The notes: generated by a model from the sequence alone, not told the origin. Numbered from the stretch's first letter, positions 8,733 through 17,171 are shown. The stretch: DNA of 64,000 nucleotides from an uncultured bacterium (GCA_905215335.1 CAJMPQ010000001.1:62001-126000), one strand, 5' to 3'. Numbers and translations: made by a program.

Positions 8733-10856
8733 ATGAAAACAGGCTTAATTGCATTTGATATAATAGCAAAAATAAATGGAATAAGCGTAGACTTACGCTC
8801 TATTGTTAGAGAATACGGTCTAAATAGTGAGGAAATCGAAGTAGAAGAACTACTTCGAATAATGAAGCAATTTGACTTCAAGGCTAAGGTAAAACAGATA
8901 TCCGTTGAAAATTTTTCAATCAACGGGTATCCATTACCTTCAATTATACTCTTAAAAGACAAGTCATATTCCGTCTTGTTGAAAACAAATAATGAAAAAA
9001 AACGAGCCCTAATCTTTTCTATATCAGAAAAACATTCTAAAGAATTATCATTTGAAGAATTAAAAAACATTTCAGACAATCAATTTATTATCCTTTCTCA
9101 TAAATTAATTAATTCTCAGATAAAATTTGGGTTTAAATGGTTCTTTTATGAAATTATTACTTACAAACAAGTAATTGGAGAAGTAATGCTTGGCTCCTTT
9201 ATTGTTCAGTTATTTGGTTTAGTTACACCTCTATTTACACAAGTTATTCTAGATAAAGTTATTGTTCATAGGAGTCTAATAACACTTGATGTTCTAGCTT
9301 TTGCCTTTATTGCAGTCATGATTTTTGAACTACTGCTCAATTTTTCTCGAAAATACATATTTCTTCATACGGCAAGTAAAATTGATGCAAAACTAGGTGC
9401 AAAATTATTTAAACACTTATTTTCTCTTCCTTATACATATTTTGAAAATAGAAAAGTCGGTAATATTATTACAAGAGTAAGAGAGCTCGATCAAATAAGA
9501 GAATTTATAACAAATAAATCTGTATCTGTTATCCTTGATTTATTCTTTTCTTTTGTATTTCTTATTATGATGTTTATATACAGCCCCGTTTTAACTTTTA
9601 CAGTTCTAATTTTCATTACGATTATATCAATTCTTTATCTAATAATAACTCCTGAATTACGAGAACGATTAGAAAAAAAATTTCAAATGGGTGCTCAGTC
9701 TAATTCTTATCTGGTAGAATCAGTAACAGGAATCCAAACTGTTAAATCTCTTGCGATAGAAGGTAGTATACAAAAGAAATGGGAAGATTATCTCGCAAAA
9801 TATATAAGTTCTTCTTTTAAGCTATCCAACATGGGAAATATCGCAAGTGCAATTTCTAATATGCTACAAAAGGCGATGACTATAAGTATTCTCTACTTTG
9901 GAGTAAAACTTGTAATTGCAAATAAACTTACAATTGGTCAATTAATTGCTTTTCAAATGTTTTCAAATCAATTTTCAGCCCCAGTGCTCAGACTAGTAAA
10001 CCTTTGGAATGAATTTCAACAATGTCTTTTAGGTATCGACCGACTTGGTGATATATTAAACTCTCCTATTGAAATTCAATCAAGCAAAAGTATAACACTA
10101 CCTAAAATACTTGGTTCTGTAGACTTTGACAATTTATGTTTTAAATATGCACCCAATCTTCCCTATGCAATCAATCATTGCAATTATCAAATAAAACCGG
10201 GGATGTGTGTAGGAATAGTCGGAAAAAGCGGTAGCGGGAAAAGTACAATTACAAAACTTATTCAACGATTATACTTACCAAATGAAGGAACAATCTATAT
10301 TGATAGTGTTGATATACGTCAATTAAATCCAACATGGCTAAGATACAATATAGGCGTTGTATTACAGGAAAACTATTTATTTGCTGGTACAATTAGAGAA
10401 AATATATCTTTACCAAAACCTGATGCTCCTATTGAACTTATTATGCATGTAGCCAAAATTGCTGGAGCTCATGAATTTATTTCCGAATTCCCTGAGGGAT
10501 ATGAAACTATCGTCGGAGAAAGAGGATCGAGTCTATCAGGTGGACAACGACAAAGAATTGCTATTGCAAGAGCACTTATAACCAATCCTAAAATATTCAT
10601 AATGGATGAAGCAACTTCAGCCCTTGATTATGAATCAGAAAGAATAATTCTGAATAATATGAATAAAATAACAAAAGGAAGAACTACTTTTATTATTGCT
10701 CACAGGTTATCTGCGGTTAGAAATTGTGATGTTATTTTGGTTATGGATAAAGGACACATTATAGAAGCAGGAAATCATGAAGAACTTATGAGAAATCCAA
10801 AAAGTTACTACAGGTTCTTGTACAGCCAGCAAGATGGAGGAGTAAATGTTGCATAG
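8733..10856 (+). CDS. HlyB-type type I secretion ABC transporter with degenerate C39 domain
   Basis: A 707-aa inner-membrane exporter that would energise RTX secretion. Residues ~1-125 form a C39-peptidase-like domain that lacks the catalytic cysteine (GLIAFDIIAKINGISVD where peptidases have a Cys-Gly motif), as in HlyB, where it binds rather than cleaves the substrate. Transmembrane helices span ~145-420. The nucleotide-binding domain has Walker A GKSGSGKS at 497-504, signature LSGGQ at 601-605 and Walker B with D625/E626. It overlaps the adaptor gene by 11 bp, indicating translational coupling. The substrate is inferred to be the upstream RTX protein. Confidence 0.93.
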   Translation: MKTGLIAFDIIAKINGISVDLRSIVREYGLNSEEIEVEELLRIMKQFDFKAKVKQISVENFSINGYPLPSIILLKDKSYSVLLKTNNEKKRALIFSISEKHSKELSFEELKNISDNQFIILSHKLINSQIKFGFKWFFYEIITYKQVIGEVMLGSFIVQLFGLVTPLFTQVILDKVIVHRSLITLDVLAFAFIAVMIFELLLNFSRKYIFLHTASKIDAKLGAKLFKHLFSLPYTYFENRKVGNIITRVRELDQIREFITNKSVSVILDLFFSFVFLIMMFIYSPVLTFTVLIFITIISILYLIITPELRERLEKKFQMGAQSNSYLVESVTGIQTVKSLAIEGSIQKKWEDYLAKYISSSFKLSNMGNIASAISNMLQKAMTISILYFGVKLVIANKLTIGQLIAFQMFSNQFSAPVLRLVNLWNEFQQCLLGIDRLGDILNSPIEIQSSKSITLPKILGSVDFDNLCFKYAPNLPYAINHCNYQIKPGMCVGIVGKSGSGKSTITKLIQRLYLPNEGTIYIDSVDIRQLNPTWLRYNIGVVLQENYLFAGTIRENISLPKPDAPIELIMHVAKIAGAHEFISEFPEGYETIVGERGSSLSGGQRQRIAIARALITNPKIFIMDEATSALDYESERIILNNMNKITKGRTTFIIAHRLSAVRNCDVILVMDKGHIIEAGNHEELMRNPKSYYRFLYSQQDGGVNVA

Positions 10857-12186
10857 GCTAACTTTTTTTATACTTAACAGCATAAAAAAAATTAATGATT
10901 CTTACGAATTTAAACCATTACTAAGCGAAATTGAAGAATCACCCGTAAGTCCACTTGGAAGATTTACCTTTTGGACTGTAATATTACTTATTCTAATAAC
11001 TTCAGCTTGGCTTTTTATCGGGAAAGTTGATATCGTTGTAAATGCCCGAGGAATTGTAATTCCTGATGGAGAAGCTAAAATCATACAACCACTTGAAACT
11101 GGTGTTATAAAACAAATTTCAGTTAAAGAAGGTGACTATGTAAAAAAAGGACAACTCCTTATTGAAATAGATTCTTCGACTACAAAAGCTCAACTTGAAA
11201 CTGCAACCAAAAACCTAGAACAAAGTAAAATAGAAGCAGAAAGATTAAATGCTGAAGGAACAGGTACTACATTCAATCTGACAAATTATAATAACAATGA
11301 AAATATCCACATCCAAAAACAAATCTACCAACAAAATCTACAGTCTCTTAAAAGTTCAATTAACGCTAAACAACAAGAAATCAATCAAATTAACCGCCAA
11401 ATAGACTCTTCTCTTGCTCAAAAAAGAGACTACCAGTCTCAATTAATAAACGCAAAAGACCGACAAAAACGCCTAGAAAATGTTATTGACGTAATTGCAT
11501 ATAACCAATATCAAGAGGCTAAAGATAAAACAATATCATTGACGGAGTCCGTAAACAGAACTGATGCAGAAATAAAACGCCTACAAGCTCAAAAATACCA
11601 AGTTCAAAATGAAATATCCAGAATGCAAGCAGATTTTAAACTTCAGAATCTAAATAATCTTTCTGAAACCCAAAAGGAAATAAATGAACTAATCGCAACA
11701 AAAGAGCAAATAGAGTTTAGCAACACTAATCAGAAAATAGTTGCACCTTGTGATGGGTATATAGATAAACTTATGATACATACTATAGGTGGTGTTGTTA
11801 CACCTGCACAACAACTTATCGCTTTAACTCCAACCAAAACTCCAATAATAATTAAAGCAAAAGTTTTAAATAAAGATATTGGTTTTATAAAAAAAGATAT
11901 GCCTGTATCTATTAAAATTGACACTTATGATTTCCAAAAATATGGTATCCTACACGGAAAAGTTAAATCAATTTCTCAAAATAGTATTGAAGATGAAAAG
12001 CTTGGACCAATCTACGAAATATATATTAAACCAAAACAAAATACTCTTACAATAAAAGGAAAAGAACAAAAGTTATCAACAGGTATGACTCTTAATGCAG
12101 AGATTGAAATAGGAAAGCGAAGGATTATTGAATTCTTCATCTATCCATTAATTAAATATATGGATGAAGGAATTAGCGTTAGATAA
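10846..12186 (+). CDS. HlyD-type membrane fusion adaptor
   Basis: A 446-aa adaptor that bridges the ABC exporter and the TolC-like channel. One N-terminal transmembrane helix (about residues 40-60, FTFWTVILLILITSAWLFIG) is followed by a biotinyl/lipoyl-like half (VIKQISVKEGDYVKKGQLL), long coiled coils (~110-280), the second lipoyl half (IVAPCDGYIDKLMIHTIGG) and a beta-barrel region. A GGAGG site (10836-10840) lies inside the end of the ABC gene 5 nt before the ATG. It is the last gene of the secretion locus. Confidence 0.92.
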   Translation: MLHRLTFFILNSIKKINDSYEFKPLLSEIEESPVSPLGRFTFWTVILLILITSAWLFIGKVDIVVNARGIVIPDGEAKIIQPLETGVIKQISVKEGDYVKKGQLLIEIDSSTTKAQLETATKNLEQSKIEAERLNAEGTGTTFNLTNYNNNENIHIQKQIYQQNLQSLKSSINAKQQEINQINRQIDSSLAQKRDYQSQLINAKDRQKRLENVIDVIAYNQYQEAKDKTISLTESVNRTDAEIKRLQAQKYQVQNEISRMQADFKLQNLNNLSETQKEINELIATKEQIEFSNTNQKIVAPCDGYIDKLMIHTIGGVVTPAQQLIALTPTKTPIIIKAKVLNKDIGFIKKDMPVSIKIDTYDFQKYGILHGKVKSISQNSIEDEKLGPIYEIYIKPKQNTLTIKGKEQKLSTGMTLNAEIEIGKRRIIEFFIYPLIKYMDEGISVR

Positions 12187-12195
12187 TAAAATAAA

Positions 12196-12384
12196 TTATA
12201 GCAAATATATAACAACATCATCCGTTAAAGCAAAATATATATTGCTACTATCATATCTTAGTTTTCCATAAACTGTATAACAAAATTCGATTTTCTCCTT
12301 TTGAGTTTTTTGATTTGGATTGAAATAATTCATTGCACTAATGCCGCCTTTGCCAAGTCCAATTACAATTGTTTTCTTTGTCAT
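12196..12384 (-). CDS. Small protein with glycine-rich nucleotide-binding-like start
   Basis: A 62-aa reading frame downstream of, and on the same strand as, the TIR-like gene. The first residues (TIVIGLGKGGISAMNYF) form a beta strand and glycine loop resembling the start of a Rossmann-like or FtsZ/tubulin-like protein, but the remaining length is far too short for such a fold. It may be a truncated relic or a small standalone protein. The ribosome-binding signal is weak. It ends 9 bp from the stop of the convergent HlyD-type gene. Function not recognised. Confidence 0.35.
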   Translation of the reverse strand: MTKKTIVIGLGKGGISAMNYFNPNQKTQKEKIEFCYTVYGKLRYDSSNIYFALTDDVVIYLL

Positions 12385-12534
12385 ATCTTTTTCATCTACA
12401 TTACCTCATCAAGTATTGTTCATCCCTATAGTAATCGTTCTTATTAACCTCAATTGGAACTGTTTAATTTAAATTTGTATCAATTGGAAACAAATAAAAC
12501 AAATACTTAAAGCTAAATAAATATAATAAATACC

Positions 12535-12560
12535 TACGGGGTGTAATTTTACACCCCGTA
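12535..12560 (-). terminator. GC-rich hairpin downstream of the TIR-like operon
   Basis: A perfect 12-bp stem (12535-12546 with 12549-12560) containing GGGGTGT/ACACCCC lies 26 bp after the stop of the minus-strand TIR-like gene. The U-tract on that strand is weak, so it may also act on transcription from the other side. Confidence 0.65.
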
Positions 12561-12585
12561 CTAACTAATACTTGTTTTATTAAAT

Positions 12586-13047
12586 TTATTTGACTGCTTC
12601 CTCTATCCAATTACCAATATTATTATACCCATCATCATCAACCCAATCGTATACTTTAGGAGTACCAGCTTTAATATCTGACCAATCAAATTGTTCAAAT
12701 GGATTTTTCCCTTTTTTAGAGACTTCCCCTTTTTTGTTTTTTATATTATGAATATAAATTCCTAAAAGTCCATTTCCTCTTTTACGACTAGATTCTATTT
12801 CATAATTTATCCATTTTTTATTATATGTATCAGAACCAATCAAAACAACAGTAACTGAAGTTCCTTCTAATTGGGAATCAATCCATTTCTTTATTGCGTT
12901 ATCATTTTTTTTCTTTACTTCTTCCCATTCAGCAGAATCAAAAAAACCTGCGCTCTGACAACCTTGACATACCCAGCAGTTTCTAACAATCGCAGCTCGC
13001 CAATTATCATTTTTGTATCTAAAACTAAAAAAAGTTCTTCTTGCCAT
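12586..13047 (-). CDS. TIR-like domain protein (ThsB-type, PF08937-like)
   Basis: A 153-aa single-domain protein. The opening MARRTFFSFRYKNDNWRA, the pattern SVTVVLIGSDT and the strand/loop KKWINYEIESS match the ThsB-like TIR family. In Thoeris this family makes a cyclic ADP-ribose-type signal from NAD+ on phage infection. Glu83 and Glu85 lie where the family has conserved acidic residues. GNGLLGIYIHNI is another family hallmark. A perfect AAAGGAGGAG site overlaps the stop of the upstream membrane gene, so the two are co-translated. No ThsA-type NAD or SLOG/macro effector is visible nearby; the partner is the membrane protein. Confidence 0.8.
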   Translation of the reverse strand: MARRTFFSFRYKNDNWRAAIVRNCWVCQGCQSAGFFDSAEWEEVKKKNDNAIKKWIDSQLEGTSVTVVLIGSDTYNKKWINYEIESSRKRGNGLLGIYIHNIKNKKGEVSKKGKNPFEQFDWSDIKAGTPKVYDWVDDDGYNNIGNWIEEAVK

Positions 13048-13062
13048 TACTATACTCCTCCT

Positions 13063-13494
13063 TTATATGCAATACTCATTTTTCAAGAATACAAATAATG
13101 TTGCAAATAATATTACAACATAGACCGGCCATATTGATTTTGAAAACATAATACGAACTATAGAATTAACAGGTACATTACTGGTGTTCATATCAAAATA
13201 GGGTACATTGTTTGTATCATTGATTAAATCTTTTTGAACTGAATTATATAATCCTCTATATTTTCTTTCTAATTGTAAATAGAATGCGTCTAATGCCCAA
13301 AAAACAAATATTGGAATATATGCAATCCAGATAAAAGAGATTTCATTGTTAAAATCTGCGAATATTAAAATTGCAGAGATTAAAGATACAGTCCAGCTTT
13401 TTAATTGGAATGAATTACTAGCCATTCTTGTAATAATATCTTCAATCATTTTTAGATGTTCTTTTTTTTCTATGTTTATAATTTTCTTACTCAT
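13063..13494 (-). CDS. Two-transmembrane protein paired with the TIR-like gene
   Basis: A 143-aa membrane protein: an N-terminal helix with MIEDIITRMASNSFQLKSW, a hydrophobic pair at about residues 33-65 (SLISAILIF and FIWIAYIPIFVFWALDAFYL) and a C-terminal hydrophobic segment (~118-138). The NSFxLKxW motif before the first membrane segment recurs in small membrane proteins next to TIR-like and nucleotide-signalling defence genes, as I recall. Only 15 bp separate it from the TIR-like gene. By analogy with membrane effectors it may permeabilise the membrane after signal production; this is inference. No separate ligand-binding domain is visible. Confidence 0.7.
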   Translation of the reverse strand: MSKKIINIEKKEHLKMIEDIITRMASNSFQLKSWTVSLISAILIFADFNNEISFIWIAYIPIFVFWALDAFYLQLERKYRGLYNSVQKDLINDTNNVPYFDMNTSNVPVNSIVRIMFSKSIWPVYVVILFATLFVFLKNEYCI

Positions 13495-13640
13495 ATATTA
13501 TAAAAAAATATAAATACTACCACCTGTCTATTAGTCACATAGATAATACTTATAGATACATTCATAAACACTTAAATAATTATGTGTCCTTATTATTTTT
13601 ATACCGCTGTTTTTGTATATTGATTTTTAGTTGGATTTTT

Positions 13641-13736
13641 TTGACAGGACAGTGTTAAAAATTTTTTCAAAGTTTTAAATTTAGGTGGAAATTTATTCTA
13701 ATTTACTCGGAAGTATAAAAAGAATTTCAAAATAAG
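13641..13736. repeat. ~95-bp dispersed direct repeat, copy 1
   Basis: This block beginning TTGACAGGACAGTGTT and containing TTTAAATTTAGGTGGAAAT recurs at 16586-16680 in the same orientation with roughly 85-90 percent identity by eye. The two copies bracket the hypothetical gene at 13781, the OLD-like ATPase and the tRNA remnant. Each copy also sits shortly upstream of a plus-strand gene (44 and 79 bp). Confidence 0.85.
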
Positions 13737-13747
13737 CATAAAGTTTG

Positions 13748-13756
13748 TGATATAAT
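13748..13756 (+). promoter_or_regulatory. Extended -10 promoter element
   Basis: TGATATAAT (extended -10) lies 25 bp before the ATG at 13781. The -35 region falls in the end of the 95-bp repeat and is poor. The same nonamer occurs in the secretion-locus leader at 2296-2304. Confidence 0.45.
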
Positions 13757-13780
13757 CCTTTGATAGGGATATATTGTATT

Positions 13781-14368
13781 ATGTTAATAAAAAAAATAGA
13801 TATTGCTAAATATGCATTGAAAATGAAACGGCAAGGATATCAATTATTAAGAAATCCAAAAGGAACTTCCCCAAACATCATTAGAGTTCTAAAATATAAT
13901 AAGACTTATGACTCTAGTATATCAGATATTTTAGAACATTATGAACTAATAACTAAAGATTTTTCACAACCTCAAAATACAATTAGGGATTCTCTTTTTA
14001 TCAATAACGTTACAACATTAGTTGATCCTACTAAAAAATTAATTAAAAGAACTAAGGTAAAAGAATTTTATCGATATAGTGGGGAAACTGAGAATAATAT
14101 CATAAATTATAAAATAAAAGGTCGCTATCCTGATAGAAATAGGGTTTCTATTGTTGATGACTTAAATAAGAAAATTTATGACAAAGAGGTTTTTGATGTT
14201 TCTTTGGATTTTAGACCACAATATCCACAACCTTTGCGGTTATGGTTGAAGGGAAAGAGGAAGAATATTAAAGAAAGTTTGAATGAAATAGAAGCAAAAA
14301 AGATAAAGGAAGAATCTGTAAATAATAATTTTTGGAAAAACTTATTCACTAACTTATTTAAAAACTAG
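13781..14368 (+). CDS. Hypothetical protein in the repeat-bounded block
   Basis: A 195-aa basic, soluble-looking protein with no recognised domain or signal peptide. The ATG at 13781 is preferred over an upstream in-frame TTG (13760) because an AGGGA ribosome site lies at 13765-13769. The C terminus is charged and helical (KKIKEESVNNNFWKNL). It stands between the 95-bp repeat and the convergent OLD-like ATPase, so it may belong to the same mobile block. It lacks the F-x-G leader motif of the small proteins further downstream. Function unknown. Confidence 0.6.
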   Translation: MLIKKIDIAKYALKMKRQGYQLLRNPKGTSPNIIRVLKYNKTYDSSISDILEHYELITKDFSQPQNTIRDSLFINNVTTLVDPTKKLIKRTKVKEFYRYSGETENNIINYKIKGRYPDRNRVSIVDDLNKKIYDKEVFDVSLDFRPQYPQPLRLWLKGKRKNIKESLNEIEAKKIKEESVNNNFWKNLFTNLFKN

Positions 14369-14550
14369 TAAGTTTTATAACAAATAATCAAACTCTTAGT
14401 TTTTTCTTAAATAAAGTGTTAAAATAAAATAATATTAGTATCAAGAATCTTTGGACTCTTGAGTATTTATATAGTTAAGGGTGTTTCTGAGTATGTAATC
14501 CTCGACTTTGCAGAACTGGAGTTGGAGAAAATGAACAATATATATTTATA

Positions 14551-16323
14551 TTAATTATTGATAAAATTTATTTGTTCATTCAATAATTCATTAAATAAAT
14601 CTATAAATTCAGATGAGATCATAGTTGTTCTTTTTAATGTATTTATAAGATTATCATAATAAATCAATTTGTGTCCATTTTGAAAAGTTTGTTGACAATA
14701 TTTCATTAGATCATGTCCATTTGTATTAAAAATCCAACTTGGGCAATTGATTTCTAGGTTATTAATATAACGAATATTTTTTAAGTGATTATTTTTTTTG
14801 ATTGAATCAGGTAAAATGGAACTTATTTTATTGCAAATATTATCTGTTATGATTTGTAATTGGCTAGATGTTAAGCTAGTTATATTAGCTTCTTCTCCAA
14901 TAGAAATAGGAATTTCAGGAATTGAATAATCTTTAAGTATGGATGCAAATATATTTATGGGGTCTAATAAATAATTTTCGATACTATATCTATTAATATA
15001 CTTTATATGTGAAGAATCTAATTTTCTTGATATATTATCATTATCTAATAAACCTTTAACAATAATACCATTATCTTTATTAATACATTGAATTTTTTCT
15101 ACAAATTCTTTTACTTTATCTTTACCTCCGGATATCTTTTTAGACCAATTTGAAATAGGTATAAAAACAAGATTTATATCCTGATTATTTATTAGTTTAT
15201 TACTAACTAAAATTTTATATATAGCATTATATGTTTTTGAATCAGTTTCATCTTCAGTTATTACATATTTTTTATTTGGTTGAAAAACCAGTAAACCCGA
15301 ACACAGCATGTGAATTGCACTCAAAGTAGATTTAGATGGTATTATTCTAGGATTATCATACTTCTGCATTTCGTAAATAGATTCTTGTGGTGCAACTGCA
15401 ACAGTTATTGGAGAGTGTGTAGTCATAATAATATGTGAATTATATTTGGAACAAATCTGTTCCAAAATATTTAAAAATTGTTTTATAAATTCAGGGTGTA
15501 AATGTGCATCTGGTTCATCTAATAAAATCAAATCTGGAAAAATATTTTGATTTCTTGCTGCATATAACCAAAATGCTAGGGACACCATTATATTTTCACC
15601 TGAAGATAAATTGGATAAACTAGTTATTTTAATCCCCCTAGTATAATCAATAAATGCAGGATTATATTGTCCCATAATATTATTTTTTAAATCATCAATT
15701 GGATTGTTTATTTTATATGGCGAATTTATCATTGCTAAAAATTCATTTACAACAGTCCATGGCGCAGGTCCTAATTCTTTTGTTATTTTTTCTTCATTAA
15801 TAGGAATTTGTTTATCCAAAAATTCTAATTTTTTAAAAGTATACTGGTAATAATAAATAAAAAATAATACTTCAAGTCCTAAATTTGGTTCATTTATATT
15901 AGTCCTATAGTTATTAAAAAAATCTTGAAATGAAAAATTATTTAATAAATTATTTATATCAATATCTTTGTCAGAATGGGTAAATCGATTCTTTATACCA
16001 AATTTGTTTTTTAATTTATTAATATGATTTTGCGAATATGTATTTTGCAGGTTTGTACTACCTAATAAAATATCTTGTAGTTTCATTAGATTAATTGGCT
16101 CTATTGCTGATAAGGTAAAATGTGAACTTAATAAAATTTTATTTTTAACTTCAGGATAGATTTCTAGTTCGTTTTTTCCTAGTCCAATATATTGTTGTGA
16201 AAGTAATTGTAATAGTTGAGTTTTTCCTACACCATTTTGACCTGTTATAATCATAAGTTTAGGTATATTATCTAGTTCGAAAGGTGTTATTGCTTTATAT
16301 TTACCATTATATTTTATTTTCAT
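14551..16323 (-). CDS. OLD-like ATPase with TOPRIM-like C terminus
   Basis: A 590-aa protein starting at the ATG at 16323, which has TAGGAG 7 nt upstream; a longer in-frame start at 16395 has no site. Walker A GQNGVGKT lies at 28-35, the ABC-type signature LSSGE at ~239-243, Walker B LLDEPDAHLHPE with D269/E270, and the switch histidine in THSP. The C-terminal part reads YVITEDETDS and later GLLDNDN, resembling a TOPRIM acidic triad as in OLD-family nucleases. OLD proteins act in phage defence, alone or with a UvrD-like partner; no such partner is adjacent here. Convergent to the 13781 gene. Confidence 0.75.
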   Translation of the reverse strand: MKIKYNGKYKAITPFELDNIPKLMIITGQNGVGKTQLLQLLSQQYIGLGKNELEIYPEVKNKILLSSHFTLSAIEPINLMKLQDILLGSTNLQNTYSQNHINKLKNKFGIKNRFTHSDKDIDINNLLNNFSFQDFFNNYRTNINEPNLGLEVLFFIYYYQYTFKKLEFLDKQIPINEEKITKELGPAPWTVVNEFLAMINSPYKINNPIDDLKNNIMGQYNPAFIDYTRGIKITSLSNLSSGENIMVSLAFWLYAARNQNIFPDLILLDEPDAHLHPEFIKQFLNILEQICSKYNSHIIMTTHSPITVAVAPQESIYEMQKYDNPRIIPSKSTLSAIHMLCSGLLVFQPNKKYVITEDETDSKTYNAIYKILVSNKLINNQDINLVFIPISNWSKKISGGKDKVKEFVEKIQCINKDNGIIVKGLLDNDNISRKLDSSHIKYINRYSIENYLLDPINIFASILKDYSIPEIPISIGEEANITSLTSSQLQIITDNICNKISSILPDSIKKNNHLKNIRYINNLEINCPSWIFNTNGHDLMKYCQQTFQNGHKLIYYDNLINTLKRTTMISSEFIDLFNELLNEQINFINN

Positions 16324-16473
16324 ACTTATACTCCTATTTAAATAATACAACAAATAAGAATAACAACACATTTCACTGCACATGAGTTTAATCAATTATA
16401 ATCAATTTCGTGTAAGAGTGTAAAAATCTATAAATGAAAGTTATTATTTTGGGTAATTCGTTAAAAAACATTA

Positions 16474-16540
16474 CGGGTAGGGTACCACTTGGTTATTCTC
16501 ATAACCCGAAGGCCGTTGGTTCAAATCCAGATCCCGCAAA
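16474..16540 (+). pseudogene. tRNA-fMet remnant (3' half conserved, 5' half eroded)
   Basis: From 16498 the sequence reads CTCATAACCCGAAGG, an initiator-type CAU anticodon loop and stem, then GGTTCAAATCC (T arm) and a 3' acceptor strand ATCCCGC. The 5' half (CGGGTAGGGTACC, then TTGGTTA) is only tRNA-like: the D arm and the anticodon 5' stem are missing about 9-10 nt and cannot pair. It is therefore unlikely to be a functional tRNA. A conserved 3' half is typical of an integrase attachment scar. Confidence 0.7.
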
Positions 16541-16585
16541 CAATTATAGCAAAGGTTTTAAGTTTTTACATAAAGTCCTTATGGT

Positions 16586-16680
16586 TTGACTGGACAGTGT
16601 TGAAAAATTTTTTTAAATTTTAAATTTAGGTGGAAATTTATTTTAATTACTCGAAAGTATAAAAAGAGTATGTAAATAAG
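16586..16680. repeat. ~95-bp dispersed direct repeat, copy 2
   Basis: Direct-orientation partner of 13641-13736. Differences are scattered substitutions and one-base indels. It ends 79 bp before the ATG at 16760. It could be a flank of a mobile block or a shared upstream regulatory segment. Confidence 0.85.
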
Positions 16681-16759
16681 ATTATAATTTAAAATTTTGT
16701 AAATGTTATAGCAAATTTTATTTTTTTTGTTTTTAATATCCTAAAGGAGGTATTGTCTG

Positions 16760-17119
16760 ATGAATATACAAAATAATAATGTTAATTTTACTGGTTTGTA
16801 TTTAAAAACCAATAAGCCAATGGCAATAAGTACAGAAAGGATTAATAAAATGTCTCAAATTTTAAAAGAAAGAGGCGGATTTATTAATAGATTAGAAAAA
16901 GAAGAAAATACGGATGTTTTTATAAATGGAACCTTATCTAAGGTTTCACTAAGTCATGAAAAATATGGTACAGATGTACATAAATATATGAAACCAATAC
17001 CACTTAAAGCATTTACAGCTGAAAATGAAGAAAAAATAATTAAAACATTGAGAGAAGCTGTAAAGAAAATAGAAAACGATTGGGATATTTGTGATTACTC
17101 AGCTCAAATGCATGCGTAA
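16760..17119 (+). CDS. Small lineage protein with N-terminal NFTG motif
   Basis: A 119-aa protein of unknown function. The first residues (MNIQNNNVNFTGLYLKT) contain the F-x-G leader found on many proteins of this window and match the NFKGLYVKP start of the protein at 18830-19243. The body is charged and helical with no membrane segment or standard signal peptide. A good AAAGGAGG site precedes the ATG, and a strong terminator follows at 17136, so it is a single-gene unit. Confidence 0.75.
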   Translation: MNIQNNNVNFTGLYLKTNKPMAISTERINKMSQILKERGGFINRLEKEENTDVFINGTLSKVSLSHEKYGTDVHKYMKPIPLKAFTAENEEKIIKTLREAVKKIENDWDICDYSAQMHA

Positions 17120-17135
17120 TAAATTCTGATATATG

Positions 17136-17171
17136 AAAGCGTCTTTAAGTTATAACTTAAAGACGCTTTTT
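17136..17171 (+). terminator. Strong rho-independent terminator
   Basis: A 16-bp perfect inverted repeat (17136-17151 with 17154-17169), with AAGCGTCTTTAAGT in one arm, followed by Ts, lies 17 bp after the stop of the 16760 gene. Confidence 0.9.

Larger units (their letters stand above)
16324..16759. other. Gene-free stretch with tRNA remnant and repeat copy 2
   Basis: This 436-bp stretch between the OLD-like ATPase and the next small gene holds the tRNA-fMet remnant (16474-16540) and the second copy of the 95-bp repeat (16586-16680). No protein-coding gene is supported. An AAAGGAGG ribosome site at its end serves the ATG at 16760. Confidence 0.7.

Noticed and set aside
16474..16540. A functional tRNA-Met
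   Set aside because: The D arm and the 5' side of the anticodon stem cannot pair and about 9-10 nt are missing; only the 3' half is tRNA-like.
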